Below are positions 51,815 through 63,828 of a stretch of 64,000 nt of DNA, piece after piece. A program made the translations under genes and the position numbers. How positions within the stretch are numbered: position 1 is the stretch's first letter; every line of letters begins with the position of its first letter. Source of the DNA: Lottia gigantea (Eukaryota > Mollusca > Gastropoda > Lottiidae); assembly GCF_000327385.1 (NCBI RefSeq), contig NW_008710370.1, positions 1,153,922 to 1,217,921 on the forward strand. Reading direction: 5' to 3'. Under the pieces are notes generated by a model that worked only from the letters and a program-made list of their open reading frames with translations, had not been told where the DNA came from and ran no database searches.

Positions 51815-52945
51815 TAACTCATCCTTACATTGTGCCACGTATGAGACCTTGTACTGTCTCCTTCACTATCTCATCCTTACACTGCCCTACTGTTGAGACC
51901 TCCTCTTCTTAACCCATCCTTATATTGTATCACATGAGACCTAGTATTGTCTCCTTTTACTGACTCATCCTTACATTGCCCCACTGTGAGACCTAGTATT
52001 GGCTCCTTATACTGAATCGTCCTTATAATGCCCCTCTGATGAGACCTAGTATTGATTCCTTTTACTGAATCATCCTTATACTGCTCCACTGTTGAGACCT
52101 TCTCTTTTTAACCCATCCTTACATTGCCCCACTGATGAGACCTGGTATTGACTCTCTTTACTGACACGTCCTTATATTGCCCCACTGGTGAGACCTAGTA
52201 TTGGCTCCTTTTACTGACTAATCTTCACATTGACCCATTGATAAGACTTAGTATTGACATCCTTTATTGACCCATCCTTATACTGCTCCACTGTTGAGAC
52301 CTCCTCTTCTTAACCCATCCTTACATTGCCCCACTGATGAGACCTAGTATTGACTTCTTTTACTGACTAATTTTAACATTAACCCACTGATAAGACTTCG
52401 TATTGACATCCTTTATTGACTCATCCTTATACTGCTCTACTGTTGAGACCTCCTCTTCTTAACCCATCCTTACATTGCCCCACTAATGAGACCCAGTATT
52501 GGCTATTTTGTACTGAATCATCTTTACATTGCCCCGCTGATGAGACCTAGTATTGACTCCTTTTGCTGACTAATCTTAACACTGACCCATTGATAAGACT
52601 TAGTATTGACATCCTTTATTGACTCATCATTATACTGCCCCACTGTTGAGACCTCCTGTTCTTAACCCATCCTTACATTGCCCCACTGATGAGACCTAGT
52701 ATTGACTCCTTTTGCTGACTAATCTTAACATTGACCCATTGATAAGACTTAGTATTGACATCCTTTATTGACCCATCCTTATACTGCTCCACTGTTGAGA
52801 CATCCTCTTCTTAACCCATCCTTACATTGCCCCACTGATGAGACCTAGTATTGACTCCTTTTACTGACTCAACATAATATTGACCCACTGATGAGCCCTA
52901 GAATTGATACCTTTTACTGACTCATTTTAGCATTGGCTCACTGAT
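51815..52945. repeat. Complex minisatellite with a 43+53+53 bp higher-order unit
   Basis: Three related monomers share CATTGCCCCACTGATGAGAC. Two are 53 bp long (one with CTAGTATTGACTCC, one with AAGACTTAGTATTGACATCC). One is 43 bp long, with GTTGAGACCTCCTCTTCTTA. They recur in the order 43-53-53, giving a unit of about 149 bp that is clear from about 52270 to 52860. An extra monomer interrupts one repeat. The left part (51815-52130) is less regular. Confidence 0.92.
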
Positions 52946-54504
52946 GATAAGTATCCCATCATACAATACATATGTACCCGTTGATGCACCGACTCTTTAA
53001 TCGACGACCCCCTCCCCCTCCTCTTTTGTATTTACACCCTGTGACCATTACATTGTAAGTTTGATTAAAACCACATTGCCTGGAACAACATGCACTCCTC
53101 TTATAAGTGTACATACTACCTTGGTATATAAAAAGAGCAAATTTCCACATCACTTAATCATGGAAGAAACACATCTTGTGCCACAAAATAACCAAGTTGA
53201 AATCAATATAAAAAAGGAGGACATTATGCCAGTGATAAAAACTGTATTCTAATATTCAATGTAAATTAATTAAGACAAAGATTATGCTATTGTGTCTATA
53301 ATGTCACTTCAAACATCTCTCTCTATTACAACTGTTTACATTTCTGACAAACTTGTTTACAGAACTGATACATCTCAACTTTTTATTCATTATTTTCATT
53401 CTTAATTATTCATGAAAAATAATCAGTGCTGCTTTTTGGCAACACTATTTCTTTTACTGTTTTTCTCTTATAAAAGGTAGCACAAGGAGATAATGAAAAG
53501 AACCATTAAGTCTCGTATTTCTTAATTATTTGACGTATCCAAGTGTTGTATTCATTAGCGTAAAGATGAAGTTTAGACTAGATTTTCTCAGTATTTTCCT
53601 TAATAAGCCTTAAAGTAAATACAGTGGCTCGCCTTGATAACAAAATTTTACAGCAATTTGTCAGTCGCAAATCTTAAACTTAGATCGTAATTATTACTAG
53701 CACGACATCTTTGTATTTCCTACGAATTGTGTTTTTATCAGAATTTTGCAAAACAGAGCCTTATAATCATGAAGTAAATATAACCTCAAAATATACATCT
53801 TACTAGGTTTTTTTCAAACTTTTTTCTGCTTTGAATTGGAAAGAAATAAGGATATACGTAGTAAAATTATTCTACTTGAGGAATACTATTTTTTGTCGTG
53901 AAGAATAGATATCTTGAGCACCGAGAAATTGATGTACAATATATCAGATATTCAAATGGTGATATAAAGGTGCCCCCCACGCCCACCCCTAAAAAAAGAA
54001 TTGGGTCAATCGTAGGTAACTATTAGTATATTTCTCAGACAATTAAAAACATTTCTTACACTTTGTAAAAAATTCTATAAACATCTAACTATCACCTGGT
54101 GGATTAAGGAAAAAACACGGTTTTTAATAACACTTTGATTACATTCATCCTAATGTACTTGAGCGACAATATAATGAAACTGATAAGGTTTCGAAGTTTC
54201 AAGAAAAGATTCCCCTCATAAAGACCGTCTCTGAAGTAGATATAAAATGGGCTAAGTTTCAATATAGAGTGTTCTTTGGTTGTCTCTCGTAATCGCCCAC
54301 AAGGAAAGTTGTTAGAGTCCCATCGTTCTTTCTTTAAAGCTGTTATTATTATTCACTTTCTTTATTCAGTATGAGATGATACTTGATAATGTGATACGTA
54401 TTTTTGGATATTTAAAGCTACATGAGATTGAGTAAAAGCTGGTGTTAACTCGTGTCGCTTGGCGATTCACAATATCTCATCGGATCCATCGTATATTATG
54501 CTCA
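52946..54504. other. Intergenic sequence, nothing recognised
   Basis: A C-rich run lies near 53006-53022 and another near 53970-53992. No gene, RNA or transposon ends were recognised. Confidence 0.5.
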
Positions 54505-54820
54505 TATCCCATCTTCACTATGTCAAGCTATTACGAACTTATACCTTGACTGCAATTCTTTATCGCGGGATGCTGCGATTTAATTGGGTTGTACGCAAGC
54601 GAATACAGCCAATCAGAGCTCTCAAAAGAATGGCTGTAAACATTATGGCCTTCTGTTCACAGACTCTCTGCCAAGGCCTCTGATTGGCTGCATTTACTAG
54701 CGGACAATCATATCAAATCACTTCATTTACAAATATCCATGATACAAGAAAGGTGGCTATTGCAGTCAAGGTATAAGTACGAAGTTCGTAATAGCTTGAC
54801 ATTGTAAAGATGGCTCATAT
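54505..54820. mobile_element. Palindromic MITE-like element (family D)
   Basis: The left arm has TATGTCAAGCTATTACGAAC and TTATACCTTGACTGCAAT. The right arm carries the same sequences inverted (ATTGCAGTCAAGGTATAAGT ... GTTCGTAATAGCTTGACATT). A second inverted pair, CAGCCAATCAGAG and CTCTGATTGGCTG, lies further in, so most of the element folds on itself. No coding capacity and no second copy in the window. The exact ends and target duplication are unclear. Confidence 0.7.
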
Positions 54821-57800
54821 CGATGTCATATCGACAAATCAACCAATACTAACAACTATCTGAGTGGCTACGAAATCTGACTGATCAGGTAGACTTTCAT
54901 ATTCAAGTTTTGCTGGAGCATAATAATATATAATATGGTGGTAATGGTGGCATGCACTGAATCCCGTTGCTTTCACATTCTGCAAGTTGCAAGTTCGACC
55001 TCATGAGCAATACTAAAGCAATAGGTCTAGTAAAGTTTTATTCCTTTCAGTGGAGAGTTTAATTAAAAGCTAACTTTACAGAAACGAGTGTAAGTGAAAG
55101 TAAACTGGAATTCAGACTTTTTGGCAAAGTATATGGGGCAACAAATTTCATGCCCATGATGTAAAGATATCTTAATCAGAATATCATTCAGGAATTCAGA
55201 TAACCCATCTCAATAGAGCTATTTAATTTCAAACAATTGAGGGCTAAACATTAAGAGACCCTAACCCAAGACTATAGGTTAAAATATTCTGGAATACTTA
55301 TGTTAGAACACCAATATCAATCAGTTACACCACATGATAAACGTCATTCGTGACTGTGTGTGCTGATTTACCTAACACCATACACTGTTTATTAACAGGC
55401 TAATGATTTCAGTTTATATTTAAGCTAATTTTACTGAATCCGGCTGTACCAGTATTTGTGTAAGTTCGTTTCTTCCCTTGATATATGCCTGATAATGATA
55501 TTAATTAAATGCCAATAGCCAATACCTTATTTTGACAAAGCACTTTCAATGATATCTCAGTTCTTGTATTTCATGTACTTTCTGTTTCCCCCCAATGTGA
55601 TATGCATGCTTAGCTGAATGTTTTTCTGGTATAAAAAAAAATAACTCACGGACTGTCGTTTTTACTTGATAGCATGGGATCAGTTCAATCTGAAATATAG
55701 GGAAAAAAACGTTATAAGATAGAGTATGTATACTTGGATAGAGTATGTGTGGATAATTTGGTTTTGAGGAAGGGAAGGTTTAATTAGTACATGTATAAAG
55801 ATTTTAGTATAAGTTGGTTAGTTATTGGGGGTGAGATCCGAGTAGTATAAGTTATGACACATTTTGATGATAGGCCCATTGGGCATAATTTGACTGAACA
55901 TGACTTTAAGAAAAATGTATCCAGATCAAGGGTGGCGAGTGTTGTAACCTGCCAATATTCTTCTTAATTTGTAAATTTTGATACAATAACATACTTCGTG
56001 ATGCTGTATCATGTATATGGTTTGATGGGTGTTGATCTTCACCGCTCTATATGAAAACATCATTCCTTCTTTGCAATTGTAACTACGAAATAAGCAAATA
56101 GAAGAGTTAATTCAAATAATATCACTATAATCATCCATGCTTCATCAAGACGTCACTTCGTCTACTTGTTGCATTGGGCATCAAATACACGTGCAAATTT
56201 CGATTGACCTTATTTTAATACATGGCTTATACATGTATGGTGAGCCACAAGTACAATAGCGTGATGTAAAGAAGGTATATTTTTTATATGCATTTTTTTT
56301 AATAATAAACCAATGTCCCTTTAGTTAGCCGAGGTCCACAATTTTTACAGAACTATTAAGCAGTCGACAAGTTTTGTATTTTGGGGGTATAATAATAATT
56401 TTTTTTTTAATATGCGTAAGCCGGTGCCCAATTCTATTGGTCGGTTCAAATAATCACAAGACTACTATCAGAACCTTATAAATTATTCCCAATGATAAAT
56501 TGACCCTTTTTATTCTGTAGAAAATCAAAGGAATTAAGTCGAGATAACGCGTTCGGAATCATAGGAATATCTTTTGCTAAAATTTGGGTGTTTAGGTTTC
56601 CGCGATTCACTATAGATCCAGGATGGATGACTCGTGTTCTCATTTAAAGACCCATCCTAAAAACCACAAGAACAAAAGTGATATCTGCATGTAGAACCTC
56701 GGCTGATGAATGGCCATCCTCTTCTCATATAACATAATCTTATTTTCATTTCGCCTACTTGTTTAAAATAGAAGTGGGCTTCTTATAACGTTCTACAATC
56801 AGGACATTGAAGCTACAATAGTTTGGATAAAATATCTCCGCTAATATGAACACCAGGCCTATTGAAAGATTTTTGGAAATTTGGGGATTCTATTAACTAA
56901 CTAACTAACTAACTCCATATTTAGTTCCAATTCTTTCTGTAGGCTACATGCAGTACCTTAACTTCATAATATTAAATGTTTGCTCGTACAAAAATAATCA
57001 TGGTCCTGAAACTACCGGACAGTGAATTCTGATTCTATAAGTAACTATGTCAGGCACAAAGTGTAGTAGTCCCTTAGTAAAACGAATATAAGCGAACATT
57101 CACTGCAGATATGTTGGTCGATTAGTTGATCTAGTCGAATGATCTGATATTTTTTTTGAGTACATAAGTTGGAATACAACAATGCAGCAAAATCGACCAA
57201 TCTGAATATATTCAAGATTTACGGAAACCGAAGTTTTCCGCTTATATAATCGTCGAAAGGGCTCTAAATTGTTTCTGATTGGTAGAATCCTAGGCCTATT
57301 TCAGCAAAAAGACAGCCTATGTTATCAGCCGGTTTTGAACGATGACTATACGAACAGTTTAGATTGAATATACAGGTGTATATCCTCAGGCCACCCACAA
57401 CACATCAAAGATACTGTGGTTAAAAAATAACATAGTGTGAATAGAGCAATATTGTCAAAATATCTGATGCCCGATATATACGGTGTTTGTACGGAGAATG
57501 TTTTGGTACAGGTGTGACAAATAATAATGAAAGAAACATAATAATAGAAACCTACTTGTTTTTAAATAATGAAAATTTAATATACTTTCTATCTCTTTAT
57601 CCTCCAGTTTCAAACACATCCTATAAATACAGAATGAATGAAACGAATGAATGAAATTGAACTTCAGCGAAGGGATTTCTAAGACAGGTTTTTTTCATGC
57701 CATACAAATATGATACTTGGATACTTGTTTTATGTATGCTATACATGTACTGATTCTGGATATCGACTTTTGCGATATTCTGAACTGAGTAAATTTTTAT

Positions 57801-58769
57801 TCCTCACGTGTGAACGCTCTCTGTAATTGGGTCTGCCTGTGACAATAACACAAGCACTACGAAATCTCATTAGAGGCATCAATCTTAATAAGCATGCCAA
57901 GGCAAAGACTGCGTTTCATCCTCTGCTCTGGTCGAGGTAAATCTTCGAAATCATAAATCTTCGTAACCAAAAAAAATGAATCTGGAAGTTCGGCATTTCC
58001 AAAAAAGTAGTAGGGATAATCTAGCAAATTTTGAAGACTACGAAAAAATGTCGACGGACAGAATGACAACGACCATGACAAATTATTAATACGCGCTAAA
58101 TTTAGCCATAAATTTTGATGTGGTGTACGGGAGGTAACCCCCTTTTTCAAAGGTACATTCTTAGTTAGTTTCTAACGTATTTCAGCTGTAGGACGAATAA
58201 TATTTACATATAATATTAAAATTGTGGATGGGAAGGATGATATAATTCAACAGGTCCATTCACCAATTTCCTGTGTTTAATGTGGATTCTTTTTTCAATT
58301 GATTTTTATGGTTTGGAGCGTGAAATACATAAAATTTTATACCAACATGTTGATGAAGATGTCCCCTACCTTTCGCGAAAGCCCCGAATTAAAATATCAA
58401 AGCGTTTCCCTCACAAACAGCTTAAAAAAAAAACGGTTAAGTAAGTATGTTGAATCCCCCGGGCTCCATTTTTACTGTGCAGCAGATATGAGAAATGGAT
58501 TCTGATTGGACCAGCAAATATTAATGAACCAATCAGCAATAATTCCATACATACCTCCGAAAATGAAGAGTTGCAGGTCTGTAGTTCGAAATACTCTGTC
58601 GCCAGTTCAACGTATAGAAAATATACAGAGAAGATACATAATAATATCAAGCATAGTAAGTCTAAATTATAGACATAAACTATGCTCTCCTGCAAGTCAA
58701 TTAAAGGCCTGTTAATGGAATATTTAAAGATTTTCACTTCTTATTGCTTGTAAGATGGGCTGACATGGA
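54821..58769. other. Intergenic sequence without a recognisable gene
   Basis: Around 54925-55010 a tRNA-like pattern (TGGTGGCATGCAC, then AAGTTCGACCTC about 50 bp on) suggests a SINE head but is weak. A short (TAAC)n run lies at 56894-56914. Frames at 57857-58150 and 58299-58737 are open for 70-108 codons but match nothing known. Confidence 0.45.
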
Positions 58770-58970
58770 AAAAGCGTCTAGTCGTCCGGATGGGACAATA
58801 AACCGAGGCCCCGGCTGTGCACGTTAAAGACAGTTGGAAATCGAAAAAGAGCAGGCTAATACCGTTGTCCTGGTAAAATTTCCCTCATTGCACCCTGCAT
58901 GGCGTTGCCATTAGCCCAAATGGTGCAGAAAAGTAGGACGTAAAACTCCATTCATTTCATTTCATTTCTC
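58770..58970 (+). mobile_element. SINE-like copy with GGATGGGAC core
   Basis: The copy contains GTCCGGATGGGACAATAAAC, CGAGGCCCCGGCTGTGCACG and TTAAAGA. It ends with AAAACTCCATTCATTTCATT and a (CATTT)-type tail. The GGATGGGAC..TAAACCGAGG string is one I recall as widespread in mollusc and other invertebrate short repeats. The order of blocks matches the copy at 27868. Confidence 0.65.
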
Positions 58971-60234
58971 ATTTATTGCTTATTTTGACCTAATGGTATG
59001 GGCCTACTTTGGTACATTTTTTTTCTGGATATGGAGTCGCTTTAGGGGTTGGGACTCGTGGACATAGTTCAACCAATCCCTTTAATTTGTTCAGACGGAC
59101 AACGCTGGACTTCCAATGTTGTCGGATCTTATATAAGGTTTGTTGAATTGAACGCAAACCTACATTCATTTAGTATATGCAATGATTTTTTATATCCCGG
59201 AAAAGGTTATGGTTTGTATTATTCTCCTGATGTTTCGGATAACCTCCTGCTCCAGAAACACTTTGAGTAGTTTACGATCACAATTTTCTTTACTTATTTC
59301 AAGCTAATAATTAAGTTCATGCCTTAAAATCAAATGTATATGTTGAAAGTTAACCATCAAAAAACATTCGACAAATAAGAAAGTAATTTGGAGTACATAG
59401 TAGCAACCGATCGTCACCTCTCCTACACATTGTTGATCTTACTTCGACCCTTTCATACCATCGAACATTTTCTTCTCCGTCTAGTATGCATGGCACAGTG
59501 TATTTTTCTATCTGAACATCCGTCAAAAACCCGCGTTCAAGGAAGTGTCATATTCCTTGAGCCAACAAAAAGCGTGAAAAAATTGATGGAAAGTGTCAAT
59601 TTGAGGTTGAGAAGAAACCTTTTAACATGTCTGTTTATTTGGCCAGTCTACAACAACCCAACTTGTCTCTGGTGTGTTTAACTCTTAAACTCATCGATTT
59701 TGATTTTTGACATTGAATCCTGAGCCGGTCTCAGCACGTAATCAAGTTATCTTTTGTAGGATAAGAAATTTACTGTGTCTATATAGACCATGCATTGGTC
59801 GTGTACATTAGATGTCAATTTCTATGTCTCCCATTGTATTTGTATCAAATTTAGAATAATATTTACCCAATATTGACTGATCGACATGTTCTAAATGAGA
59901 TTTTTGTCAACATAATTTGTTTACTTTCTGTCCACCCAAATACAATATTGAGTGTTTACTATGTTAAGTTCTTTCAAAACAGGGCCATCAAAATATAATA
60001 ATAATAAAAAGTTTTCGATTTTATCGTCAAATAATTTAGTAAAATAGCCTTGAAATCAAACTACGAAACGTGCTTTTTCCAACGTAATTTTTTCGGTGAT
60101 CTGATGCAGCGTCATTATTTTTCGTAAAGACTCGAAGGAATAATAAATTAAGACTTTCTTTGGTACACGTTGTCCATGCCCATAAATGCTTTCTGTATCA
60201 AAGTAGAGAAAAAGGACGAAAAACTTATTTCATT
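58971..60234. other. Intergenic sequence without a recognisable gene
   Basis: Two plus-strand frames (59049-59270 and 59388-59681) are open for 73 and 97 codons in less AT-rich DNA but resemble no family I know. No RNA gene was seen. Confidence 0.45.
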
Positions 60235-60905
60235 TTTGTAGAATAAAGATGCTATTTCCGCAATGGCTGATGTTTCCAATACATATGCTGCTTCTGCTTT
60301 TGCTGATGTTTCCGAAACAGATGCTGTGTCTGAGGTATAGCTACTGTTTCTGAAATTGCTGATGCTGACAATACAATGCTGCCTCTTCCTCACCCGTTTC
60401 TGTAATTGCTAATGTTTCAATATTGCTGCTTTTCCTGCTTTTGTTAATATTTCTAATCTAGCTTTTTCCATTGCAGATGTTGCCAATACAGATGCTGTTT
60501 CTGCTATTATGATATTTCCTTCTGCTTCCAATAATATGCTGTTTCTGCAACTGCTGATGTTTTAAATACAGCTGCTGTTTCTGCTTATTCTGATGTTTTC
60601 AATACAGATGTTGCTTCTGCAACTGCTGATGTTTTCTTACAGATGGTGTTCCTTTCCGATATTTCAAAAACAGATGCTTCTTCTACTGTAGCCAATGTGT
60701 CCAATTTACCTGCTGCTTCTGCTAATATCTTCAATACAGATGTTATTTCTGCTAATTTAATGTCCATTGATACCAATTTAGCTTCTGATGCTGCTATTTC
60801 TGTCCAATTTTTTAATACAGATGCTGTTTTTGCTATTCTGGTGAAGGTTAACTATATTGATGTAGTTTAAGATACTTTACAGATGCTGTATTTGCTATTG
60901 CTTTA
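60235..60905. repeat. 36-bp minisatellite built on GCTGTTTCT words
   Basis: The unit combines GATGTTTCCAATACAGATGC with TGCTTCTGCTATTGCT. Length drift around multiples of three keeps frames open in places (plus 60643-60870 with repeats like FNTDAVFA, minus 60776-60585 and 60393-60148). About 18 degenerate units are present. The frames lack a consistent start and I do not regard them as a gene. Confidence 0.85.
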
Positions 60906-61573
60906 GTTCATGGCCGGCCATTGGCTGACGATGATATACGGCACGAAACAAACAAGGGCAGACAATAATAAGTTAAAAGCAAAATTCAGTTATAGATCAG
61001 AATAAATAATATATAGGTAGAGTTTATTTTAATCAATTTGGTTGGACTTTAAATACCATAAAATATATATAAGCAATAAGTGCAAGTAGTAAAACAGAAC
61101 AAAACAATATTTCCAAACATTCACTTTGGCCATTGAAGTTGGACATTGAAGCAATGGAAAAAACACCTTTATTTCTAAGTTGTACTGTAAATAAACTGTC
61201 TATCATGTATTAACTGTCTAATATTACTAAATCTCTTCCAAGTAAAAACCAGTTCCCACAAACAAACAACTTGATATCCATTATTGAAGAATTAGCATTG
61301 ATCACAAAAACTAAACTAAAAAAACAACAATAATTGATAGATATTCAAATGTGATTTGAGGTAGTTTTTAAATGAAATTCAATACTTAATTACTTACTTT
61401 ATCAATTTCCTTTTCTAACCTGATCATTTTCAGAGCTATGTCATTATATATTATGAATATCTGTTGAAGTAAATCATAAAAATGGTTGGGGACATTGATT
61501 GATATCATTTCTTGACAAAAAATACTTCAAATCATACAAACCATAAAATGCATAATGTTGTCAAATCATAGAA
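60906..61573. other. Intergenic sequence, nothing recognised
   Basis: AT-rich sequence with no coding, RNA or transposon signal. Confidence 0.5.
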
Positions 61574-61952
61574 TTTGACATGAATATCATCATTTGACTT
61601 GAATATCATCATTTGACATGAATATCATCACTTGACTTGAATATCATCACTTGACTTGAATATCATCACTTGACTTGAATATCATCACTTGACATGGATA
61701 TCATCACTTGACTTGAATATCATCACTTGACTTGAATATCATCACTTGACATGGATATCATCACTTGACTTGAATATCATCACTTGACTTGAATATCATC
61801 ACTTGACTTGAATATCATCATTTGACATGAATATCATCACTTGACTTGAATATCATCACTTGACTTGAATATCATCACTTGACTTGAATATCATCACTTG
61901 ACATAAATATCATCACTTGACATGAATATCATCACTTGACATGAATATCATC
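61574..61952. repeat. 19-bp minisatellite, about 20 units
   Basis: The unit is TTGACTTGAATATCATCAC. Variants with CATGA or CATGGA replacing CTTGA alternate in a 57-bp pattern in the middle. Units are very similar, so the array looks recent. It ends about 17 bp from the left end of the MITE at 61969. Confidence 0.95.
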
Positions 61953-61968
61953 AATAAGAGTAATATGT

Positions 61969-62246
61969 ATGGATTGTGAAGAGGTTTTCTAAATTTTAAG
62001 TGTATGGGGGGACACTGATAGCTTCAATTTACATCATCCCAATTTTCAATCAGACCTGCAATTCTTCTAAAACTAAGCGTTTGATGACTTCACTTATAGC
62101 AAAAAATAGTATATTTAGCGATTAGTGACGTCATCACAACTTATTTTTTGCGGAATTGCTGGGATCACAGAATTCTGACTGAAAATTGAAATGGTGCAAA
62201 TTGATGCTATCAGTGTCCCCCCATACACAATCTCTTTACAATCACT
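61969..62246. mobile_element. TTAA-type MITE, family A copy 3
   Basis: The sub-terminal inverted repeats are nearly perfect: GTGTATGGGGGGACACTGAT on the left is matched by ATCAGTGTCCCCCCATACAC on the right. The outer left end ATGGATTGTGAAGAGG and outer right end (inverted) AGTGATTGTAAAGAGA match the other copies. TTAG follows on the right, while the left target site has decayed. It carries TGACGTCA at 62126-62133. This is the best-preserved member in the window. Confidence 0.85.
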
Positions 62247-63358
62247 TTAGAGGGGAACAACGTAAAAGGCGTCTAAATCTAAATAAAATACCATATTTGA
62301 ACTTGAACAATTCTCATCCATACAACATGCATACCAAGTTTTATCAAGATGATAAAAACAGAGCATCTATTGTATCTAAAAGATAAGTTGCAGAGACTTC
62401 AATAAATATCAACATTTCCTTGTTGGATACAAACAGTACACAGTACTCATCCCTTGAGTAGTCTCTTAATGCAGGTTTTACTGTATAGTACAAAAACTCT
62501 AAACTGGTATAAATAAACTAAAAATAATCCAGCAGTAAATCTATCTAGCATAAATTCTAGTAACTGGACACAATTATACAGAAATTAATTACTTCAAGAA
62601 ACTTGTGATGTTTTACGATAGAGAATGTCTAATAATCACTTGATTAAATTAAATAAATTTTATCATAGGCTTAGGAGACAAGGGGGCAGGGAAATACTAT
62701 CTTTTTGGCACAGACGGGTGCTCAGAGTCGTGCTTCCCTCAACCCCTTCAAAATTTTTGGACAAACCAGCCTGCCTTTGAATTTCATCATGATAAAGACA
62801 GTTTTGAAACATTGCAAGTAATTTAAAGTGGGTTTCCTTAGATTTTAGTGTCAAATTTAGCAAACTAATTGATCAAATTGGTGTTTCTATTGAATTATCA
62901 TGTTAATCATATGATTAAGAGTTTTAACCAATCATAAATGTCCATGTATGTACAGTCTGGATAAACAAAAAAAGACTTTTTGACCTCTCTTGATCTGTCA
63001 CCATCTACCATAACGTAGCCCATCTTTAATAATATAAAAGTGATTCCATACAATTATGTCCAGTTTTTTATACTCCCAATTATTAAATACAAATATTACA
63101 TTATTTTGTCATTATCTGATAATGCACAGTAGTAAAAAATAAGTGAGTGCTTTTAAATTTGTCATAAAAATATATATAAAAAAAGTATACAATTTAAAAT
63201 ATATACCCTAAATTAGTGTTTTTTTTATTAATTAACACTAAATGCATATTCAAAAAAAACAGTCAGAAAATTGATATAGAGTAGTAAGTAAAATAACTAA
63301 ACAATAATCTGATATAAATGCAGACATTGTTTAGACCATTGAAAAATAATTTTACTTT
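62247..63358. other. Intergenic sequence downstream of MTR
   Basis: AT-rich, with no coding exon, RNA gene or array recognised. Confidence 0.5.
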
Positions 63359-63364
63359 TTTATT
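63359..63364 (-). promoter_or_regulatory. MTR: Candidate polyadenylation signal of MTR
   Basis: AATAAA on the minus strand about 105 nt past the MTR stop codon. It is the first such signal and predicts a short 3' untranslated region. Confidence 0.5.
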
Positions 63365-63468
63365 TATCTCTAGCACCAAGTTTAGAAACTTAACAAGAAT
63401 AATGATATACATAACAATGAAATGTACCAATATATATTAGTTTTGAATCTATGTTTGTCTACAATCTT

Positions 63469-63552
63469 TCACACATCATAAGCTAGACCAGATGATAACC
63501 ATGTTTCAACTTCACTTATTGGTAATCCTTTACGAGATGCATAATCTTCTAC
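63469..63552 (-). CDS. MTR: Methionine synthase, last coding exon (partial gene)
   Basis: Cobalamin-dependent methionine synthase transfers a methyl group from 5-methyltetrahydrofolate to homocysteine in the cytosol. This exon encodes the extreme C-terminus, 27 residues beginning VEDYASRKGLPISEVETWLS and ending GLAYDV, then TGA. As I recall, the family ends VEDYA.RK...(A/S)EVE.WL....(A/G)YD, at the end of the AdoMet-binding reactivation domain. On the minus strand the exon is preceded by TTTTTAACTTTCAG, a good splice acceptor, and starts on a codon boundary (phase 0 intron). All earlier exons lie past the right edge. The intron visible here contains a family C fold-back element. Confidence 0.85.
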   Translation of the reverse strand, partial: VEDYASRKGLPISEVETWLSSGLAYDV

Positions 63553-63828
63553 CTGAAAGTTAAAAATAAGAAAACATCAATACAATTACATCAAAAATTT
63601 TCTACAATTTTCATAATTATCTTTTTTCTTGGGGCAGTGGGAAGAAATTCATATCAAATATTATTCAGTATATAAAAATATTTTTAATCCTGACAAAAAA
63701 GACCTTGAACAAAACATTTTGTGTCAAACATTCAGTATTTAGAGAAATTTTAAAGATTACACATAACTAAGACACAATTGAGTTTTCAAAGAAGAATTCA
63801 TCCAAGTTCTCATCATATATTAGTTAAA
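63553..63828 (-). other. MTR last intron, 3' portion
   Basis: AT-rich intron sequence upstream (in gene sense) of the last exon. It runs to the fold-back element and beyond the window. No further exon was recognised. Confidence 0.6.

Noticed and set aside
54925-55010. tRNA-like box A and box B words
   Set aside because: No cloverleaf with paired acceptor and anticodon stems could be drawn. At most an old SINE head.
57857-58150. 97-codon minus-strand frame in less AT-rich DNA
   Set aside because: Reads somewhat protein-like but has no recognisable motif and no splice signals that decide it.
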